Below, in pieces: positions 12,850 through 24,265 of a DNA stretch of 64,000 bases (positions are counted from its first letter, which is position 1; every line of letters starts with the position of its first letter). A program made the position numbers and the translations under genes. Under the pieces are notes generated by a model. The model worked only from the letters and a program-made list of their open reading frames with translations, was not told where the DNA came from and did not search any database. Source of the stretch: Siphonodentalium dalli (taxonomy: Eukaryota > Mollusca > Scaphopoda > Gadilida > Siphonodentaliidae); contig CP136062.1 of assembly GCA_032622095.1 (NCBI GenBank), positions 130,465,282-130,529,281 of the forward strand, written 5' to 3'.

Positions 12850-13550
12850 AAGTTTGACGGCTATACTATAAATGTAACATGCCCAACGGAGAATGCGTGT
12901 CAGGGTGGGTTGAGACTTTAGGAAAATTGCATAGGGGGGGGGATTCAAACATCGAGATAATTTTTTTTGACGAGTACATCTGATGGCTAGTTTTCACGTG
13001 CATCTAGAGCGCAATTTTCTAATTTTCAGATGGAACAGTTTACTCGTGACAACGCTATATATCATAAATATGTATACTTATGTAGTCTATCACTAGCCGA
13101 TTTTTAGCCCCAAATCCAAACGGGCTAATGTAGGAGCGAGTTTCACGCAGGAGCATGTAAGCCGGTATACTGTAGGTACGCCTACAAAATTTGACCGCTC
13201 TACTATAAACGCAACCTGCTCAAGGGAGTGTTTGTGTCGGGTGGGTTCAGATTTGGCAAATTCCACCGAAGATCAAATGGGGAAAATTACTCCGAAAATC
13301 AGATATTGAGATAAAAACTTTTGGACGAGTGGATGTCATAAGTAGTATCTAAACGCAAGATTAGTACGCTTTTTAGAGATTTAGATTGGACGGTTTAACG
13401 CTGGTAGTGTATAACGTTGTAACGGGTGATATATATTACTCAAAATCAAACCCTCTCTTCATGACGCAAATTCAAACGGACTTGTCAAGAAGCAAGGCAA
13501 ATGCATGAACATGCTCACCGATATACTATATAGGTATACCCGCTCTAATA
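12850..13550 (+). repeat. Tandem array, ~335-350-bp period
   Basis: A marker like GACCGCTCTACTATAAACGCAACCTGC recurs near 12856, 13191 and 13539. It is followed by a GTGTCGGGTGGGTT block and later by AGATATTGAGATAA and GACGAGT blocks. Three decayed units adjoin the truncated Helitron that follows. Confidence 0.6.
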
Positions 13551-13969
13551 TAAAAGTAACCTATTGTCACGATTTGACCTGTACAAAACACTCCCCGGAC
13601 AAAAGTTTACCTAGGTATCAAATTTCGTCGAAATCCGTTCGTTTTACTCGATTTGACCTTGAACTGACCATTTCGAAGATCAGTGTCAGGTCGGGGTCAC
13701 GATTTGACCCACCCAAAAGACTCCCCGGACAAAAGTACTCCTAGGTATCAAATGTTGTTCAAATCCGTCTGTTTTACCAGATTTGACCTTGGATTGACCT
13801 TTTTGAAGGTCAACGTCAGGTCCGGGTCACGATTTGACCCGTCCAAAACACTCCCTGGACAAAAGTACCCATATTTATCAAATTTTGTCAAAATCCGTCC
13901 AGCAGTTTTCCCGGTCATAGCTAACAGACAAACAAACAGACAAACAGAAGTCCCAAAATATATATTAAA
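13550..13969 (-). mobile_element. Truncated Helitron (3' end missing)
   Basis: On the minus strand the 5' end reads TTTAATATATATTTTGGGAC near 13969, matching the other Helitron 5' ends except that TC has become TT. Next to it is the GACAAACAGACAAACAG microsatellite. Three modules of the GGTCACGATTTGACC / CCGGACAAAAGT type follow. The 3' hairpin and CTAG are absent, so the copy is truncated near 13550. One exact TGACCTTGA lies at 13654-13662. Confidence 0.65.
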
Positions 13970-14735
13970 TTTAGAAATTTTAATGCAAGTGCACCATCAG
14001 ATCATAAGGCACCAATACGTTGTCGCATGAAGAGGAACACACATATACGCATAGCACTCACATGGGATGGGATGGGATACCATGGAAGTATATCTGATTC
14101 CATGGAATCTGACCTCTAGTTTAATTTGGGTTTGTCATCACAGTCCTCATTAATATAAACAAACATTGGTAAAGACATGTGCAAAGTAAGAATCACCATC
14201 CCTGCCCCAATATAAAACTTAAGATTCTGGGGAAGGTAACATGCATATACATAGAAACCATCGGATGTCACTTTAGAAGTAAAATTTACATTCAGGAATC
14301 CATCTCTACTTGTATATTACCACTTTGTATTAACTAATGATTTCACTTCACTCAGCATCCCCACACCGCTTGAAGGTTTTGGGGGGGGGGTTGTGATGCC
14401 ACGAGCGATTCAATTGAACTTTGAAGGGGGAAATGACATTGGCGATTTTGTTTTTGTTTTTTTGTTTTTTTTTGCGTGATGCGTACTATAAAAGACAAAT
14501 TGCCACGCATTAAGTGATCTGAGAAGGAACACAAATATGTTTTAATTGTAATGATATAGTTATGTTTTGCTCCCACTGTCGATAACCGACATTTAGTTTG
14601 TTGGGTGGAAAGAGAACGGCGATTTCGATAACATTTGCGACGCTACACTTGATCGACACAAATAACTGGCTTCAATGCAATTCATGTTAACTTTTAAAAG
14701 CACGCCCAATTATTATGCTGACCGGTTTCAGTGAT
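13970..14735. other. Non-coding stretch, nothing recognised
   Basis: Contains GGGAT repeats near 14065 and a G10 tract near 14381. No supported gene. Confidence 0.5.
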
Positions 14736-15735
14736 TAGGTCAACAATTTGTGACATCGTGTTCGTGCTACGGTCTGTGTTTTATTGGCAGTTGACCAATC
14801 ACCGACCAAGAATTTAGTGTAACACAGACGGACTATGTAAATATATTGGATTATTTGATTCCGAAATAAGCCGTTAGTGGACTTACATCCGTTATTCCGT
14901 TTTATGACGCGGGCCACAGTGATAACACATTTTAATGACCGTCCATCTGGTTAGTCATGAGTTGGTTTATTTGTGTTATTGTCCGCCCATAATGAACATA
15001 TTATAAAGTTATTATACAATGTTGTGTACAGTATGTGTTTTTCTTGTACGTGTCCAGGTTGTGGTGAAAAGTCATATTGGACGAGACACGCCAGTGTCGA
15101 GTCCAATGTGACTTTTCACCACAACCTGGACGAGTACAATAAAAACTCATACTGTACACAACATTGTATAATGATATTTTTATTATCCATCTGTATGTTT
15201 ATCCAAATTTTGGGAATAAAACTTTTGTGGTTATTTTTGGTATTTGTCGGCACTTAATTCTCTATAAAAGCCTGTATATTGATCATCAGAAAGCATGATT
15301 TGGAAAAGTAAACACGAAGTGAGAAAAAAAAAACTCAATGCGGAAATGAAACGTCTGCTAAAATCCATCAGTGTTGCGCGCGCATCACAATTTCACCGAT
15401 TCATTTCGCAATAGAGTTAATTCGTGACGTCACGGAGTCCAAATAAAAAAGTTATATTGTACAGTCGGGAGTCCAATATGACTTTCGGGATTCCTATATG
15501 ACTTTTTCCAGGACTATCACGTGGCGGCTTTTGCCCAATCGGAAATGGTGTTAGTTAAGGGATGGATATTAAAATAAGTTATTATGAGTCGATAATGTCA
15601 CTACAACACTCTGGTTGTGAACTAAAAATGAGGCGATTATTATGAACATAAAACAAATCCTATTTTAAGCCGATAACGTGCTGTTTTTTCGGGAGAACAG
15701 GCTGTACGGAGATGCGAAAGGTTAAAAGGGAAACT
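14736..15735 (+). mobile_element. Old element interrupted by a younger hairpin element
   Basis: The flanks 14820-15003 and 15580-15730 together align with the single block 1965-2345 on the opposite strand. The middle, 15004-15572, is a separate element found again at 41747-42301. This gives a relative age order: the outer element was here first. Confidence 0.65.
15004..15572 (+). mobile_element. Hairpin-ended element, copy 1
   Basis: A near-perfect hairpin opens the element: 15011-15083 pairs with 15099-15172 around a ~15-base loop, with only a few mismatches over ~73 pairs. The rest (15173-15572) matches the minus strand of 41747-42126 closely. It includes several GTCATATTGGACTC-like words, a CACGTGGCGG block and a GGGATGGATA end. 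There is no transposase. Open frames through the hairpin are a by-product of the palindrome. The superfamily is unknown. Confidence 0.75.
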
Positions 15736-15990
15736 GAAGATAGAACATTGAAGATGTATTCTAATAAATATGTTACTAAAAGATAATAATTTTCAGGAAA
15801 CAAATTATTCTTATAATTTGAATTTGATTACCTAACTCCGGTTGGTGTACATTTTTTCTATCCACTAATATATCCCCATGATATATCACATTTTAAACGC
15901 AGACCTTAAATTTGTTCCAATGCAACCCACGATAATTACCAGACCCATGCCATTAGAGCCAATGGTTCTCAGATCAATAAATAAGCCGAA

Positions 15991-16285
15991 GGCCGCCGCC
16001 CAAAGGGGTTCAGATAGGGCACCCATGCATGCCATTTATCACCCCCTTAACTGACTTAGGTCAAATAAAGAGTGTCGTTGGGTGGTCCACAAGCCATTCT
16101 AAATATCCACCCCTTCACTCCACCCCGATCCAAAATGGCCGCCGTCCAGAGGGGTTCAAATATGGCACCCATGCCATTTCTCGGCCCCTTAACCGATTTA
16201 TGTCAAATAAAGGGTGTTTTAGCGGCCATTGTGGATCGGGGTGGGGTAAAATGGGTGAATATAGCTTAAGAACGTTTGTCCAATG
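15991..16285 (+). repeat. Two-unit tandem repeat, 147-bp period
   Basis: GGCCGCCG, AGGGGTTCA, GGCACCCATG, CCCTTAACYGA and GTCAAATAAAG blocks occur at 15991-16075 and again at 16138-16217. The GGATCGGGGTGG part is also mirrored. The CAAAATGGCCGCC word appears in one unit. Confidence 0.65.
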
Positions 16286-17207
16286 CGCTGACCACAAGGA
16301 ACACATGCAATACTATCCATCTTTTGGTATCATATCTCATATTGTTTGAATGGAAACAAAATATTAGTAAATCCATAAAAAAAAAATACATTGACAACTC
16401 AATAACACGAAGGTCATGCAATGTACTTCGATATCCGAAGGCCCAAAGCAACGCTGTCCCAACGGCATGCATGACCATGATGCTTTGTTTGCGTTTTCTC
16501 TTATAATGGGGTCGCTCATCTGCATTCATATTGGTTTTTCCTCAATGTGTTTGGCATATCGAACCAGGCTGTCTTAGATAACTGAGGTGTGTCGACATGC
16601 AGACCAGCCTGACAAAGTGGATACCAGCACGCAACGCCAATCCCGTCTCGGAAGTCTGCCTGTCGATAACGTACTCTGCAGTCGGCGCAAGATCCGAACT
16701 AGACCAGTGACCGATAGGTCATACGTGGGCTGAATCCATTCATAAAGCTAGTGTAGAATGGGTAATTTACCATGGGTAAAAATGATAAGTAATCTAAAAA
16801 ATAGCGTAGTTACAACTTTAAATATATATATTTTTTTCATTTAGGAAATTTGACAAAACCCACATTGGGCGTGTCGAACAGATGAAGACTTAAACAAATC
16901 AGCAAAAAAATATGATATTCACAATGAAACTATCGAGAATTTTGACTTTTATCGAACAAGTAAATGTACCTTATTCTAGAACAACCTGACACTAAGTATC
17001 TAAAACATTGGATAAATAATTTTAACTGTCAACCGATTGAATTATATATTTCTGAATTATATATTACATAATCATGACGAATTGTAAAAAATATAATTTA
17101 TTTAATCCATTCATAAATATTTTCCATTGTGCTTTCTTAGTTGACAACCGAACTTCGCGGGAAAAGTGACATTACAATACGACCGCAGTTACGCCACATC
17201 AAATTCA
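16286..17207. other. Non-coding stretch, nothing recognised
   Basis: No supported gene or repeat. A+T-rich, with A8 near 16380 and T7 near 16832. Confidence 0.5.
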
Positions 17208-17440
17208 AATATTTTTATTGCCTTCGCCAAGAAATGACATATAAGACAAAATATAATGAACACAACATAATATACATCACGCACGCGCCACCATAACGAT
17301 CACACCACGCATCCTGACATTCCAAAATGATCTGGGCCCTCACTGACTATCCCTTCCAGTGTCGGTTTGCGACACAAGGCAGCTGATAATCAGGTAGGGC
17401 CCAGTACCATCACATGCATACTTAAAACCAACACCACTAC
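17208..17440 (-). mobile_element. LINE 3' UTR fragment
   Basis: The minus strand runs through a GGGCCCTACCTGATTATCAG segment and a second GGGCCC, then ends GGCAATAAAAATATTTGAATT at 17210-17230. A polyadenylation signal right at a short A+T-rich end is typical of LINE 3' termini. No coding part remains. Confidence 0.5.
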
Positions 17441-17452
17441 TAGCAATTAATT

Positions 17453-17545
17453 TATGTAGTAACTGAATATGGATTACACATATATACACATACATATACA
17501 TTATATACACACATACATATACATACATACACATTCATTACATGC
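17453..17545. repeat. CA/TA microsatellite
   Basis: Degenerate ACATA/TACAC repeats run for about 90 bases. Confidence 0.8.
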
Positions 17546-18595
17546 ACATACATCGGCCGCAGATGTAGCGATCGTAGTCCAGCGTATTTACGGCTGATCA
17601 TTCCATTCATTGCCCATTCAAATTTCATTACCCATTGTAGCACAATGTAATGAATGGAATCCTCCTCATTTACAACGGGCCAGTTTCAGTTTTGTATAAA
17701 ATAACACAGTTCATCTTCCAGCATTGAGCTCAGGTATGTTGTGATAGGGGGTTAATATAAGACAAGATAAAAAATAGTATACAAACACAAGCTCTGAAGA
17801 GCTTTTGACTGACTTTGGACTTAAATTGGGTTTGGTGTGTCCACCCACGCCCAACTCAAGTCAAACATTTAAACACTTTTATGCCCAAAACATCATCAGT
17901 TTGAACTTTCGGACTTGACTTGAAAAATATTTTATTTACAAAAGTTGTTTCTAGACCAATAATGGCATATTTTCCTGTTCACAGTCACATATTAGACTTA
18001 AATTGCCATCCGCTGGGTAGCGGTGGAGTTGGACTGTCAGAAGTTGGCACTCTTATGAATGCACTCTGACCACAGCCTTGTCTTGTAGCATAAAAGTCCA
18101 TCAGATCCGAAAGTGGTTGAAATATAAGTTTGGATCCTGGCAAATGGATCGGGATGTCCGGATTCTTGCATTTTGAGCATGTTTGTCGATGTACATTTAT
18201 AAAGTATACAGTTTCCTCACAAAAGTTCTTTGTGTACAATTTACAATTTGCTGACAAAAGAGACCATTACCATTCTTGTGCCAATCAGATTAAGATCATT
18301 AACTTCCACAAGTATTCCGGGGCATACTATATATATACTAAGAATTTTTTTTTGTATCGACTTATTTAATCACCAGAGCGTGAAAACGTGACCAATTACA
18401 GTGTTGTGAAGCCACTGGTGAAGCTGGAAGATTATGAGCAGAGTTAACCGACCATCCAGTGTATATCATATATACGTTCTATTGGAATCCATTAGATGCC
18501 ATACGCGTTTGTGCATATATTATATGCCTAGCCACGTTTACATGTTCAAATATACAGTTCCTATCTTTGTGAAAACGTAAAACTGTAATTCCTTT
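17546..18595. other. Non-coding stretch, nothing recognised
   Basis: Short frames at 17985-18257 (minus) and 18130-18369 (plus) overlap each other and show no domain. Confidence 0.5.
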
Positions 18596-18925
18596 TACAT
18601 TCTCTCATGTGATCTGCATATCTCATAACAATCATGGTCTACAATGTAAATTTCGCATTTAAATTTACAGTCATATTTTTCTCAAGAAACAACCACATAT
18701 CATCTTCCTGGAACTCTGTTATATGCGTAGTGAAATTATAGTGAACTTAACAACCTGTACATATTGTACTATTTTCTTTCTGTTTCACTCGTTATGTCAT
18801 TTACATTATCGCGTTCCATGTCTGCATATCACATAACGCTCGCGTTTTACAAAATAAATTTCGTATTCAAATTTACCTCAAACATTTACTTAAGAAACAA
18901 CATCAATAACACGCCCTTCATTAAC
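18596..18925 (+). repeat. Diverged direct duplication, ~220-bp spacing
   Basis: The first copy contains TCTGCATATCTCATAAC, AATTTCGCATTTAAATTTAC and AAGAAACAAC. The same words recur with changes at 18816-18905. The 101-codon frame at 18764-19069 runs through the second copy and is not supported as a gene. Confidence 0.55.
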
Positions 18926-20130
18926 ATTAGCGATGTTCAACCACGCGCACGTGAAACGTGTATTGCCATTGTCAACGGAGGTCACCTGACTCACGTTATC
19001 ATTTGTCCTACACATTTGTCAAACCGTTTAGAAGTTTTGTGTCCAACGTGTAGCATACGAAACTTGTAACGAAGATGTATAACCAATCTTCTGATAACCT
19101 AAATGAGCGATCAAAGCCGTGGATGTAGAAATTTGCCTTAAATGAATCAAATTAAGCGAATCGCTTATCGTATTGTGGTCGCTTGTTCTCGCCATCGATT
19201 ATTATTTAAAAGTTTCGCTGTGTACGTTGGTTTGGCGCCTTAAAATCATCTGACTGTACCACCATGCCTCTCCATATAGCAATGCAATAGTAATACGTGT
19301 ACACGTTACAAGTTACAAGTACGGATAGCTGCACCTGTCTATTGTTAGGTTTTCGTCTTGGCTGTACAATTTATTGCTTGTACTTGAGAAATCGAACTAT
19401 ATGTTCTTGTTTTTATTCTGGGTGAACCATACATATAATGCACATGACCTTATCGGAAAAAAAAGTTTACAAGTACTATTGTCTTATACCACGGGCTATT
19501 GTCAATGAGACACAGCCCATTCTACTACAACCAGTAATTACAGGCCCTCCTATTCCATTTACAACACTAACTCAAACAATGACACCTGATTCCGCTCTTC
19601 TTAATTACGGCATAGTGCGCGCAGATACTTGCACACATTAGTAGCCCAGAACAAATGTTCGAGAATTATCTACTTCACATCCTCCATACTCAGACGGGTT
19701 GTACTATCGGGTCAATTGGTCGCGAAAATAGTCGATTTTCGTGGTTATTCGCTCCACGTCAGCTATTGTGCCGCACTCATCGGCGTCCGCAAACAATTGG
19801 CCAATTTGTGCACATTGTTGTTTCCGCGAATTTGTGTTAATCGTATAGCGCCGAAGCAATTGTATCTCGTGTCCACTTCGAACTTAAGTGTGCGCCAAGT
19901 TTGAAGAATTCCAAAAACGGTCCAATTATCCGACACCAGAGCAATCGGGTCTTCATTCGGTTTGGTTTTGTTATTGTGGTTTACCGTAGATTTATGTGTT
20001 GAGAGACGAACGTGAAGATAGTTAAGGTGGATGTAAAGTGGCAACATTTGAATGGGGAATTCAGTGTTATTTTTTATTTTTTTGAAATGATTGATCAAAC
20101 CTTACAAAGCGCAGGTGACCATATCATACC
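18926..20130. other. Non-coding stretch, nothing recognised
   Basis: Overlapping short frames near 19650-19900 on both strands show no family resemblance. A 17-base word, GTAAAGTGGCAACATTT, near 20034 is the reverse complement of 20908-20924, on the far side of the TTAA MITE. Confidence 0.45.
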
Positions 20131-20335
20131 TTTTTGGAAAGTTTGAAGACTTACCTAGTGACAACGCGAAGCGGAATTTTGATTTTCATCCAAGGTTGGA
20201 TATTATTGGACATTATTAAAGCGTAGGTCACCATTGTTTATCATTGTTTATAATATGTCACAAAACAAAACATAAAATGATAAATCCGCTTTGCGTTGTC
20301 ACCAGATGCTCAAATATTCCAACAAGACATGAAGT
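20131..20335. mobile_element. Short foldback element
   Basis: TAGTGACAACGCGAAGCGGA near 20156 pairs with TCCGCTTTGCGTTGTCACCA at 20285-20304. A weaker outer arm contains TTGGAAAGTTTGA versus its complement. The arms enclose ~125 bases. Non-autonomous; superfamily unknown. Confidence 0.55.
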
Positions 20336-20402
20336 ATTATACTACTGTTTGTAAATATTGAGCAATCTTGTCTTGAAAATTAACCATGAATTCCCCACTT
20401 AA

Positions 20403-20905
20403 AGATACGGGTGGCGCGGTGGTGGGTATGCTGTTAAAATATTGACCATAAACAGAAATAATAGTAAAATATAGACAGACTTTGTTCTTATACAAATCAT
20501 AAATATGGCATAAACAGTATGTTATTGTCAAATGTGTTTCCTTTGTTATGTAAACAAAAGCAAAAAACGTTACGGAACCTGGCTTTTGTTTAGATCCGGA
20601 TATGGTAAACATTAAGAGCGTTATTTGTTACTGTTTTCCTGATATGGAAATAATAGAGAGCGTTTATATAATTTGTGCGTGATTAACCAATAGAATTGCG
20701 CTGTGTTATGTAAACAGAAACAAAACTTCTGTAACACGAGCCGGCTCTTGTTTACGAAAACCATCGTACGTCTTGTAGACAATATACTATTTACGCGTTG
20801 ATTATGTTTGGCATATGAACAGAACTATATATATTTTAATATTCCTTCTGTTGATGGCGATTTGAACAAACATGAATATTTCTGCAACGAACGCCGCCCG
20901 TGCCT
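20403..20905 (-). mobile_element. TTAA-flanked MITE (piggyBac-like), divergent copy
   Basis: It is 503 bp, flanked by TTAA at 20399-20402 and 20906-20909. The ends are AGATACGGGTGGCG and, reversed, AGGCACGGGCGGCG. Internal words match the copies at 39-40, 44 and 55 kb: ATAGACAGACTTTGTTC, TTATGTAAACAAAAGC, AATAATAGAGAGCGTT and GTGATTAACCAATAG. It is the most diverged of the five copies. TTAA duplication with AGGCACG ends suits a piggyBac-derived non-autonomous element; no transposase is present. Confidence 0.8.
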
Positions 20906-21163
20906 TTAAATGTTGCCACTTTACCTCCCTCTTAATTTCAGCGAAAATCACTCCAATGTACGAATAGAGACCACCAACCCCGAGAATGAAAATTACAAAC
21001 TCGCCCAGATACACGAAACTGGTTGTTTTCGCAGTGTGTGGATCACAAATCTGCGGTTGTTGGGTTTTGAATCAGCTTGTTTTTGTTTGAACATATTTAT
21101 TGTGACCCACAAATACATGGAATAATTTACAAACAGAATATATGGATGATGTTGTGGGTGCAC

Positions 21164-21211
21164 AGGGGATCGGAGCACAAGTTACGAAACTTAGTGAAGC
21201 TCCTCTCCCCT
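21164..21211 (-). other. Conserved LINE 3'-UTR stem-loop
   Basis: On the minus strand AGGGGAGAGGAGC pairs with GTGCTCCGATCCCCT around a loop containing AAGTTTCGTAAC. The counterpart at 56092-56135 keeps both the stem and the AAGTTT.GTAACTTG loop. A 3' stem-loop is how several LINE clades let the RT recognise its own RNA; that role is inferred here. Confidence 0.65.
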
Positions 21212-21406
21212 GGCGTTCAGCTGCTGATGAATTCAAGTCGATGGTTTTGGTTTTGCTGGAATGAAAGTTTTGTTGTTATTTGTGTGGGAGACGGTGTCCC
21301 ATGTGATCGGCTATGTATACATAGGGGAACCGGCTCCCAATCAAACACATGTAGGTTGTAGTTGTGGCTGTGGCAGTGGCAGTGGGCGGAGTCAATGGAA
21401 TAATGA

Positions 21407-21705
21407 TTACTGAAATCGGTCTGTGAAAATGATGAATGATTGTACTGTCTCGAATAATCGCCTGTTCAAGGTGTCGCTAATTTCGGGTATGCCAAAGAGA
21501 ATATCTTTAATACTGGTGATGACCACTTTATGCTCATCTAGTCGTGTCCACATACGGTTCCTTGCTTCTGTGTAGAAAGGACATTCGAAGAAAAAATGGC
21601 TTGCGTCTTCACATTGGTTACCGCAGGAGCAACACGGGCTTGAGGATATGTAATTTTTAAATTTATCGAAGTTGAGATCGCTTCGCCATCGATGGGCGTC
21701 TTCTG
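21407..21705 (-). pseudogene. LINE C-terminal fragment, zinc-knuckle-like
   Basis: Read on the minus strand without a start codon, the fragment begins near 21705 and stops at TAA (21409-21407). It contains DLNFDKFKNYISSSPCCSCG, then NQCEDASHFFFECPFYTEAR, then ILFGIPEISD. The C-x-C ... H ... C arrangement and the FGIPEIS motif match the C-terminus of the 476-codon LINE frame at 54-55 kb (CHCGNPCEDTYHYLWACP, LLGIPDIS). It is truncated at its 5' end, so it cannot encode a functional RT. Confidence 0.8.
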
Positions 21706-22657
21706 TTGGACTAATGGGCCATGTACCTTGTCATATGGACCAACAAAAAGAAGCCTAAACAAATCTTGAGTTCAGTTGTTTCAACAACGTCATTCATATC
21801 ACACTCCCTGTTTAAAAATATGTTTCTGTTTGTAAGTGAATTACCCATATAATAGAATAGGACAACTTTCCGTATCTTATAACGAGACGAACGCTCTTTA
21901 TGTTTACCATATTGAGCAGAAACTAACATATCTCCCTTCATACGGATAGGGTACCTCGTCGCCAACTTTTGTGTACTTTCTAATCGTTGTCGTATTTTAC
22001 TATCCGTAAGAACGGTTACTATGTCATAGTTTATAATAAGTTGAAATAACACCTGAAAGTTCGAGTTAATATATCTCATGTAAATCATTCAGTTATATTG
22101 AGCTACGACCTCAGTGTGCTGTTTAGCTTGGCAATCACTGTACCCGTAGGGAATCACGAGCTTCCCGTGAAATAAGTTCGCTATCCACAACGGATAGGCA
22201 TCGATGGCTGCAGACGACACAAAGCCTCACAGGAATCGTCAAGCTAGAAGTACACAATGAAGCCAGTCGCCAAAAACATTATCTATTTATGCAGCATGGT
22301 GCATATCGCGTCGAATTTGGTTCGATCTGATAGGACCAAATCAGAAGTGATGCCCATCAGCGAGCACATCAACCGTTTGTCGCATTTCATAAATCCAAAG
22401 AGGTGATAGGCCTGTGAAATCGAAACCGCATTCAAATCAAATCGCGGACTTGAATGGGCTTGAAATGGTGGAGTCGTGGTTGATGTCAGATCCAAATCTA
22501 GGAACCCTCTCTTCCCCCATGAGCATTACGTCCATCAGATCATCCATGCTAACAACGAACTGAATTTCCACCACATATGACCTGGCATGTATACCTGTAT
22601 TGCCAAAACATATTACGAGCATCCCGGGTCGTTCGTTGTGACTGGTTATATATAGTA
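21706..22657. other. Non-coding stretch, nothing recognised
   Basis: The 125-codon minus frame at 21711-22088 has no domain. The 146-codon minus frame at 22437-22877 runs into Helitron modules and is not a gene. Confidence 0.5.
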
Positions 22658-23391
22658 CTAGAAGGTGACCCGACTTCGTCCGAGCTTGGACCTTGAATTG
22701 ACCATTTTGAAGGTCACGGACAGGTGGGGTAACGATTTGACCCGTCCAAAACACTGCCCGAACAAAAGTACCCGACAAAAGTACCCGTCGAAATCCATCC
22801 GGTTTTACCCGATTTGACCTTGAATTGATCATTTTGAAGGTCAATGTCAGGTCGGGGTCACGATTTGACCCGTCCAAAACACCCAGTGGACAAAAGTAAC
22901 CCTATGTATACAATTTCGTCGAAATACCATCAAAATTGGCGATTTCGCCTTGAATTGACCCGATGTCAAGGTCACGTCGCACGGGTAAATGAATATGCTT
23001 ATGAAACTCCCCATACGAAAGTACCCCCACATACCAAGTTTCATCGAAAGCCCGTGATATTCGGGCGTTTGACCTTGAAATTACCCGATTTCAAGGTCAA
23101 TGTCACGTCGCACGGGCAAATTAATAGGTTTATGCCACTCCCCGGCAGAAGGTACCCCCCACATACCAAGTTTCATCGAAATCCCGTGATATTCGGGCGT
23201 TTGACCTTGAAATAACCCGATTTCAAGGTCAAGGTCACATCGCACGGACAAATTAATATGCCTATGCCACCCCCCGGCCGAAAATACCCCACATACCAAG
23301 TTTCATCGAAATCGGCTGGGCCGTTTTCGAGTTCATCGCGAACACACACACAGACACACAGACAGACAGATCTTCCAAAATATATAATAGA
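22658..23391 (-). mobile_element. Non-autonomous Helitron, first of a four-element chain
   Basis: On the minus strand it begins TCTATTATATATTTTGGAAG at 23391, next to a GACA/CACA microsatellite. It ends with the hairpin CGGACGAAGTCGGG followed by TCACCTT and CTAG (22658-22661), then T. The body has diverged ~125-130-bp modules of two kinds: one with GGGTCACGATTTGACCCGTCC, the other with CATACCAAGTTTCATCGAAA. Exact TGACCTTGA/TCAAGGTCA motifs lie at 22815, 22966, 23070, 23091, 23202, 23223 and 23229. There is no Rep/helicase gene. Confidence 0.78.
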
Positions 23392-24265
23392 CTAGAATGT
23401 GACCCGACTTCGTCCGGGCTTTGACCTTGAATTGACCATTTTGAAGGTCAAGGTCAGGTGGGGTCAAACACCAACACCCCAAAAATGCATTCGGCAAACC
23501 TCGTCAGATTCCATCACCGTTGGCCCGCAGAGGTCACAGGTCGAGGAGTTCAGAATGCCCAAAAATGGTGGAAATCGGCCCAGCGGATACTGGGAAATCG
23601 GCCCAGCGGATACCGAGATACCCTATGCATCAAATTTCGTCCGTAAAAATCCGTCAGTTTAACCCGATTTGATTTCCACTCAAGTATATAAACGCGCCTC
23701 ATATACACACGCTCATTAATTATCAAGTTTCAACGTAAAGATAAATTACCATCGGTGCCCGAGATATCGCCAAGACGTCTGAAACAGTCAAATGCATCGG
23801 CCGGTTAAGCGTTAACGTGATCTAACATTATGACCTCTAACGACGTCATAGAAGTTACGCATTGTTTTTATCCTGATGGAAGATAGTACCACTTCTTCTT
23901 GATAATTGAGGCAGATAACTAAAACGGATACATACGCATTATATATCGTTGGAAAGAGGAAACACGAAAGATTCTCACAGTGTCATTATTATGACTGGCA
24001 TTTTATTATTCGCGCTGTTTCGAATCGATTTGTAAGCACCGAACTCAAATGAAAGTCCCGTAACACAGCGTAAAAACAGATTTGACCTCGGCACGTGAAA
24101 AGTTGACATCGGATCTGAAAATTAATAGGCCTATGCCACTTCCCGGTCGAAAATACCCCCACATACCAAGTTTCATCGAAATCGGCTAGGCCGTTTTCGA
24201 GTCCATCGCGATCACACACACAGACACACACACATGCACACAGATCTTCCAAAATATATAAAAGA
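23392..24265 (-). mobile_element. Non-autonomous Helitron with unique internal segment
   Basis: On the minus strand it begins at 24265 with TCTTTTATATATTTTGGAAG and ends in the hairpin AGCCCGGACGAAGTCGGGT and CTAG (23392-23395), abutting the previous Helitron's first base. The modules at its two ends match the neighbouring Helitron. About 23690-24050 resembles none of the other copies and may be captured host DNA or sequence unique to this subfamily. TGACCTTGA lies at 23422 and TCAAGGTCA at 23448. Confidence 0.72.

Larger units (their letters stand above)
21083..21705 (-). mobile_element. LINE 3' fragment with 3' UTR
   Basis: This is a 5'-truncated LINE on the minus strand. About 99 codons of C-terminus (21407-21705) are followed by a ~325-base 3' UTR ending CACAATAAATATGTTC near 21085. 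It belongs with the LINE at 54103-56194: the C-terminal residues align and both UTRs carry the same stem-loop (21164-21211 here). Confidence 0.78.

Noticed and set aside
15011-15257. Open frames with CPGCGEKSYWTR-like residues through the hairpin, also at 42128-42290
   Set aside because: The frames follow from the palindrome, which is read in both directions; similarity between copies is nucleotide-level across the whole element, including non-coding parts.
15004-15590. AAGTTATTAT at both edges as a 10-bp target duplication
   Set aside because: The same word is at the equivalent left edge of the 42-kb copy, so it is probably part of the element.
22437-22877. 146-codon minus-strand frame
   Set aside because: It runs from unique DNA into Helitron modules; the shared residues come from repeat sequence.
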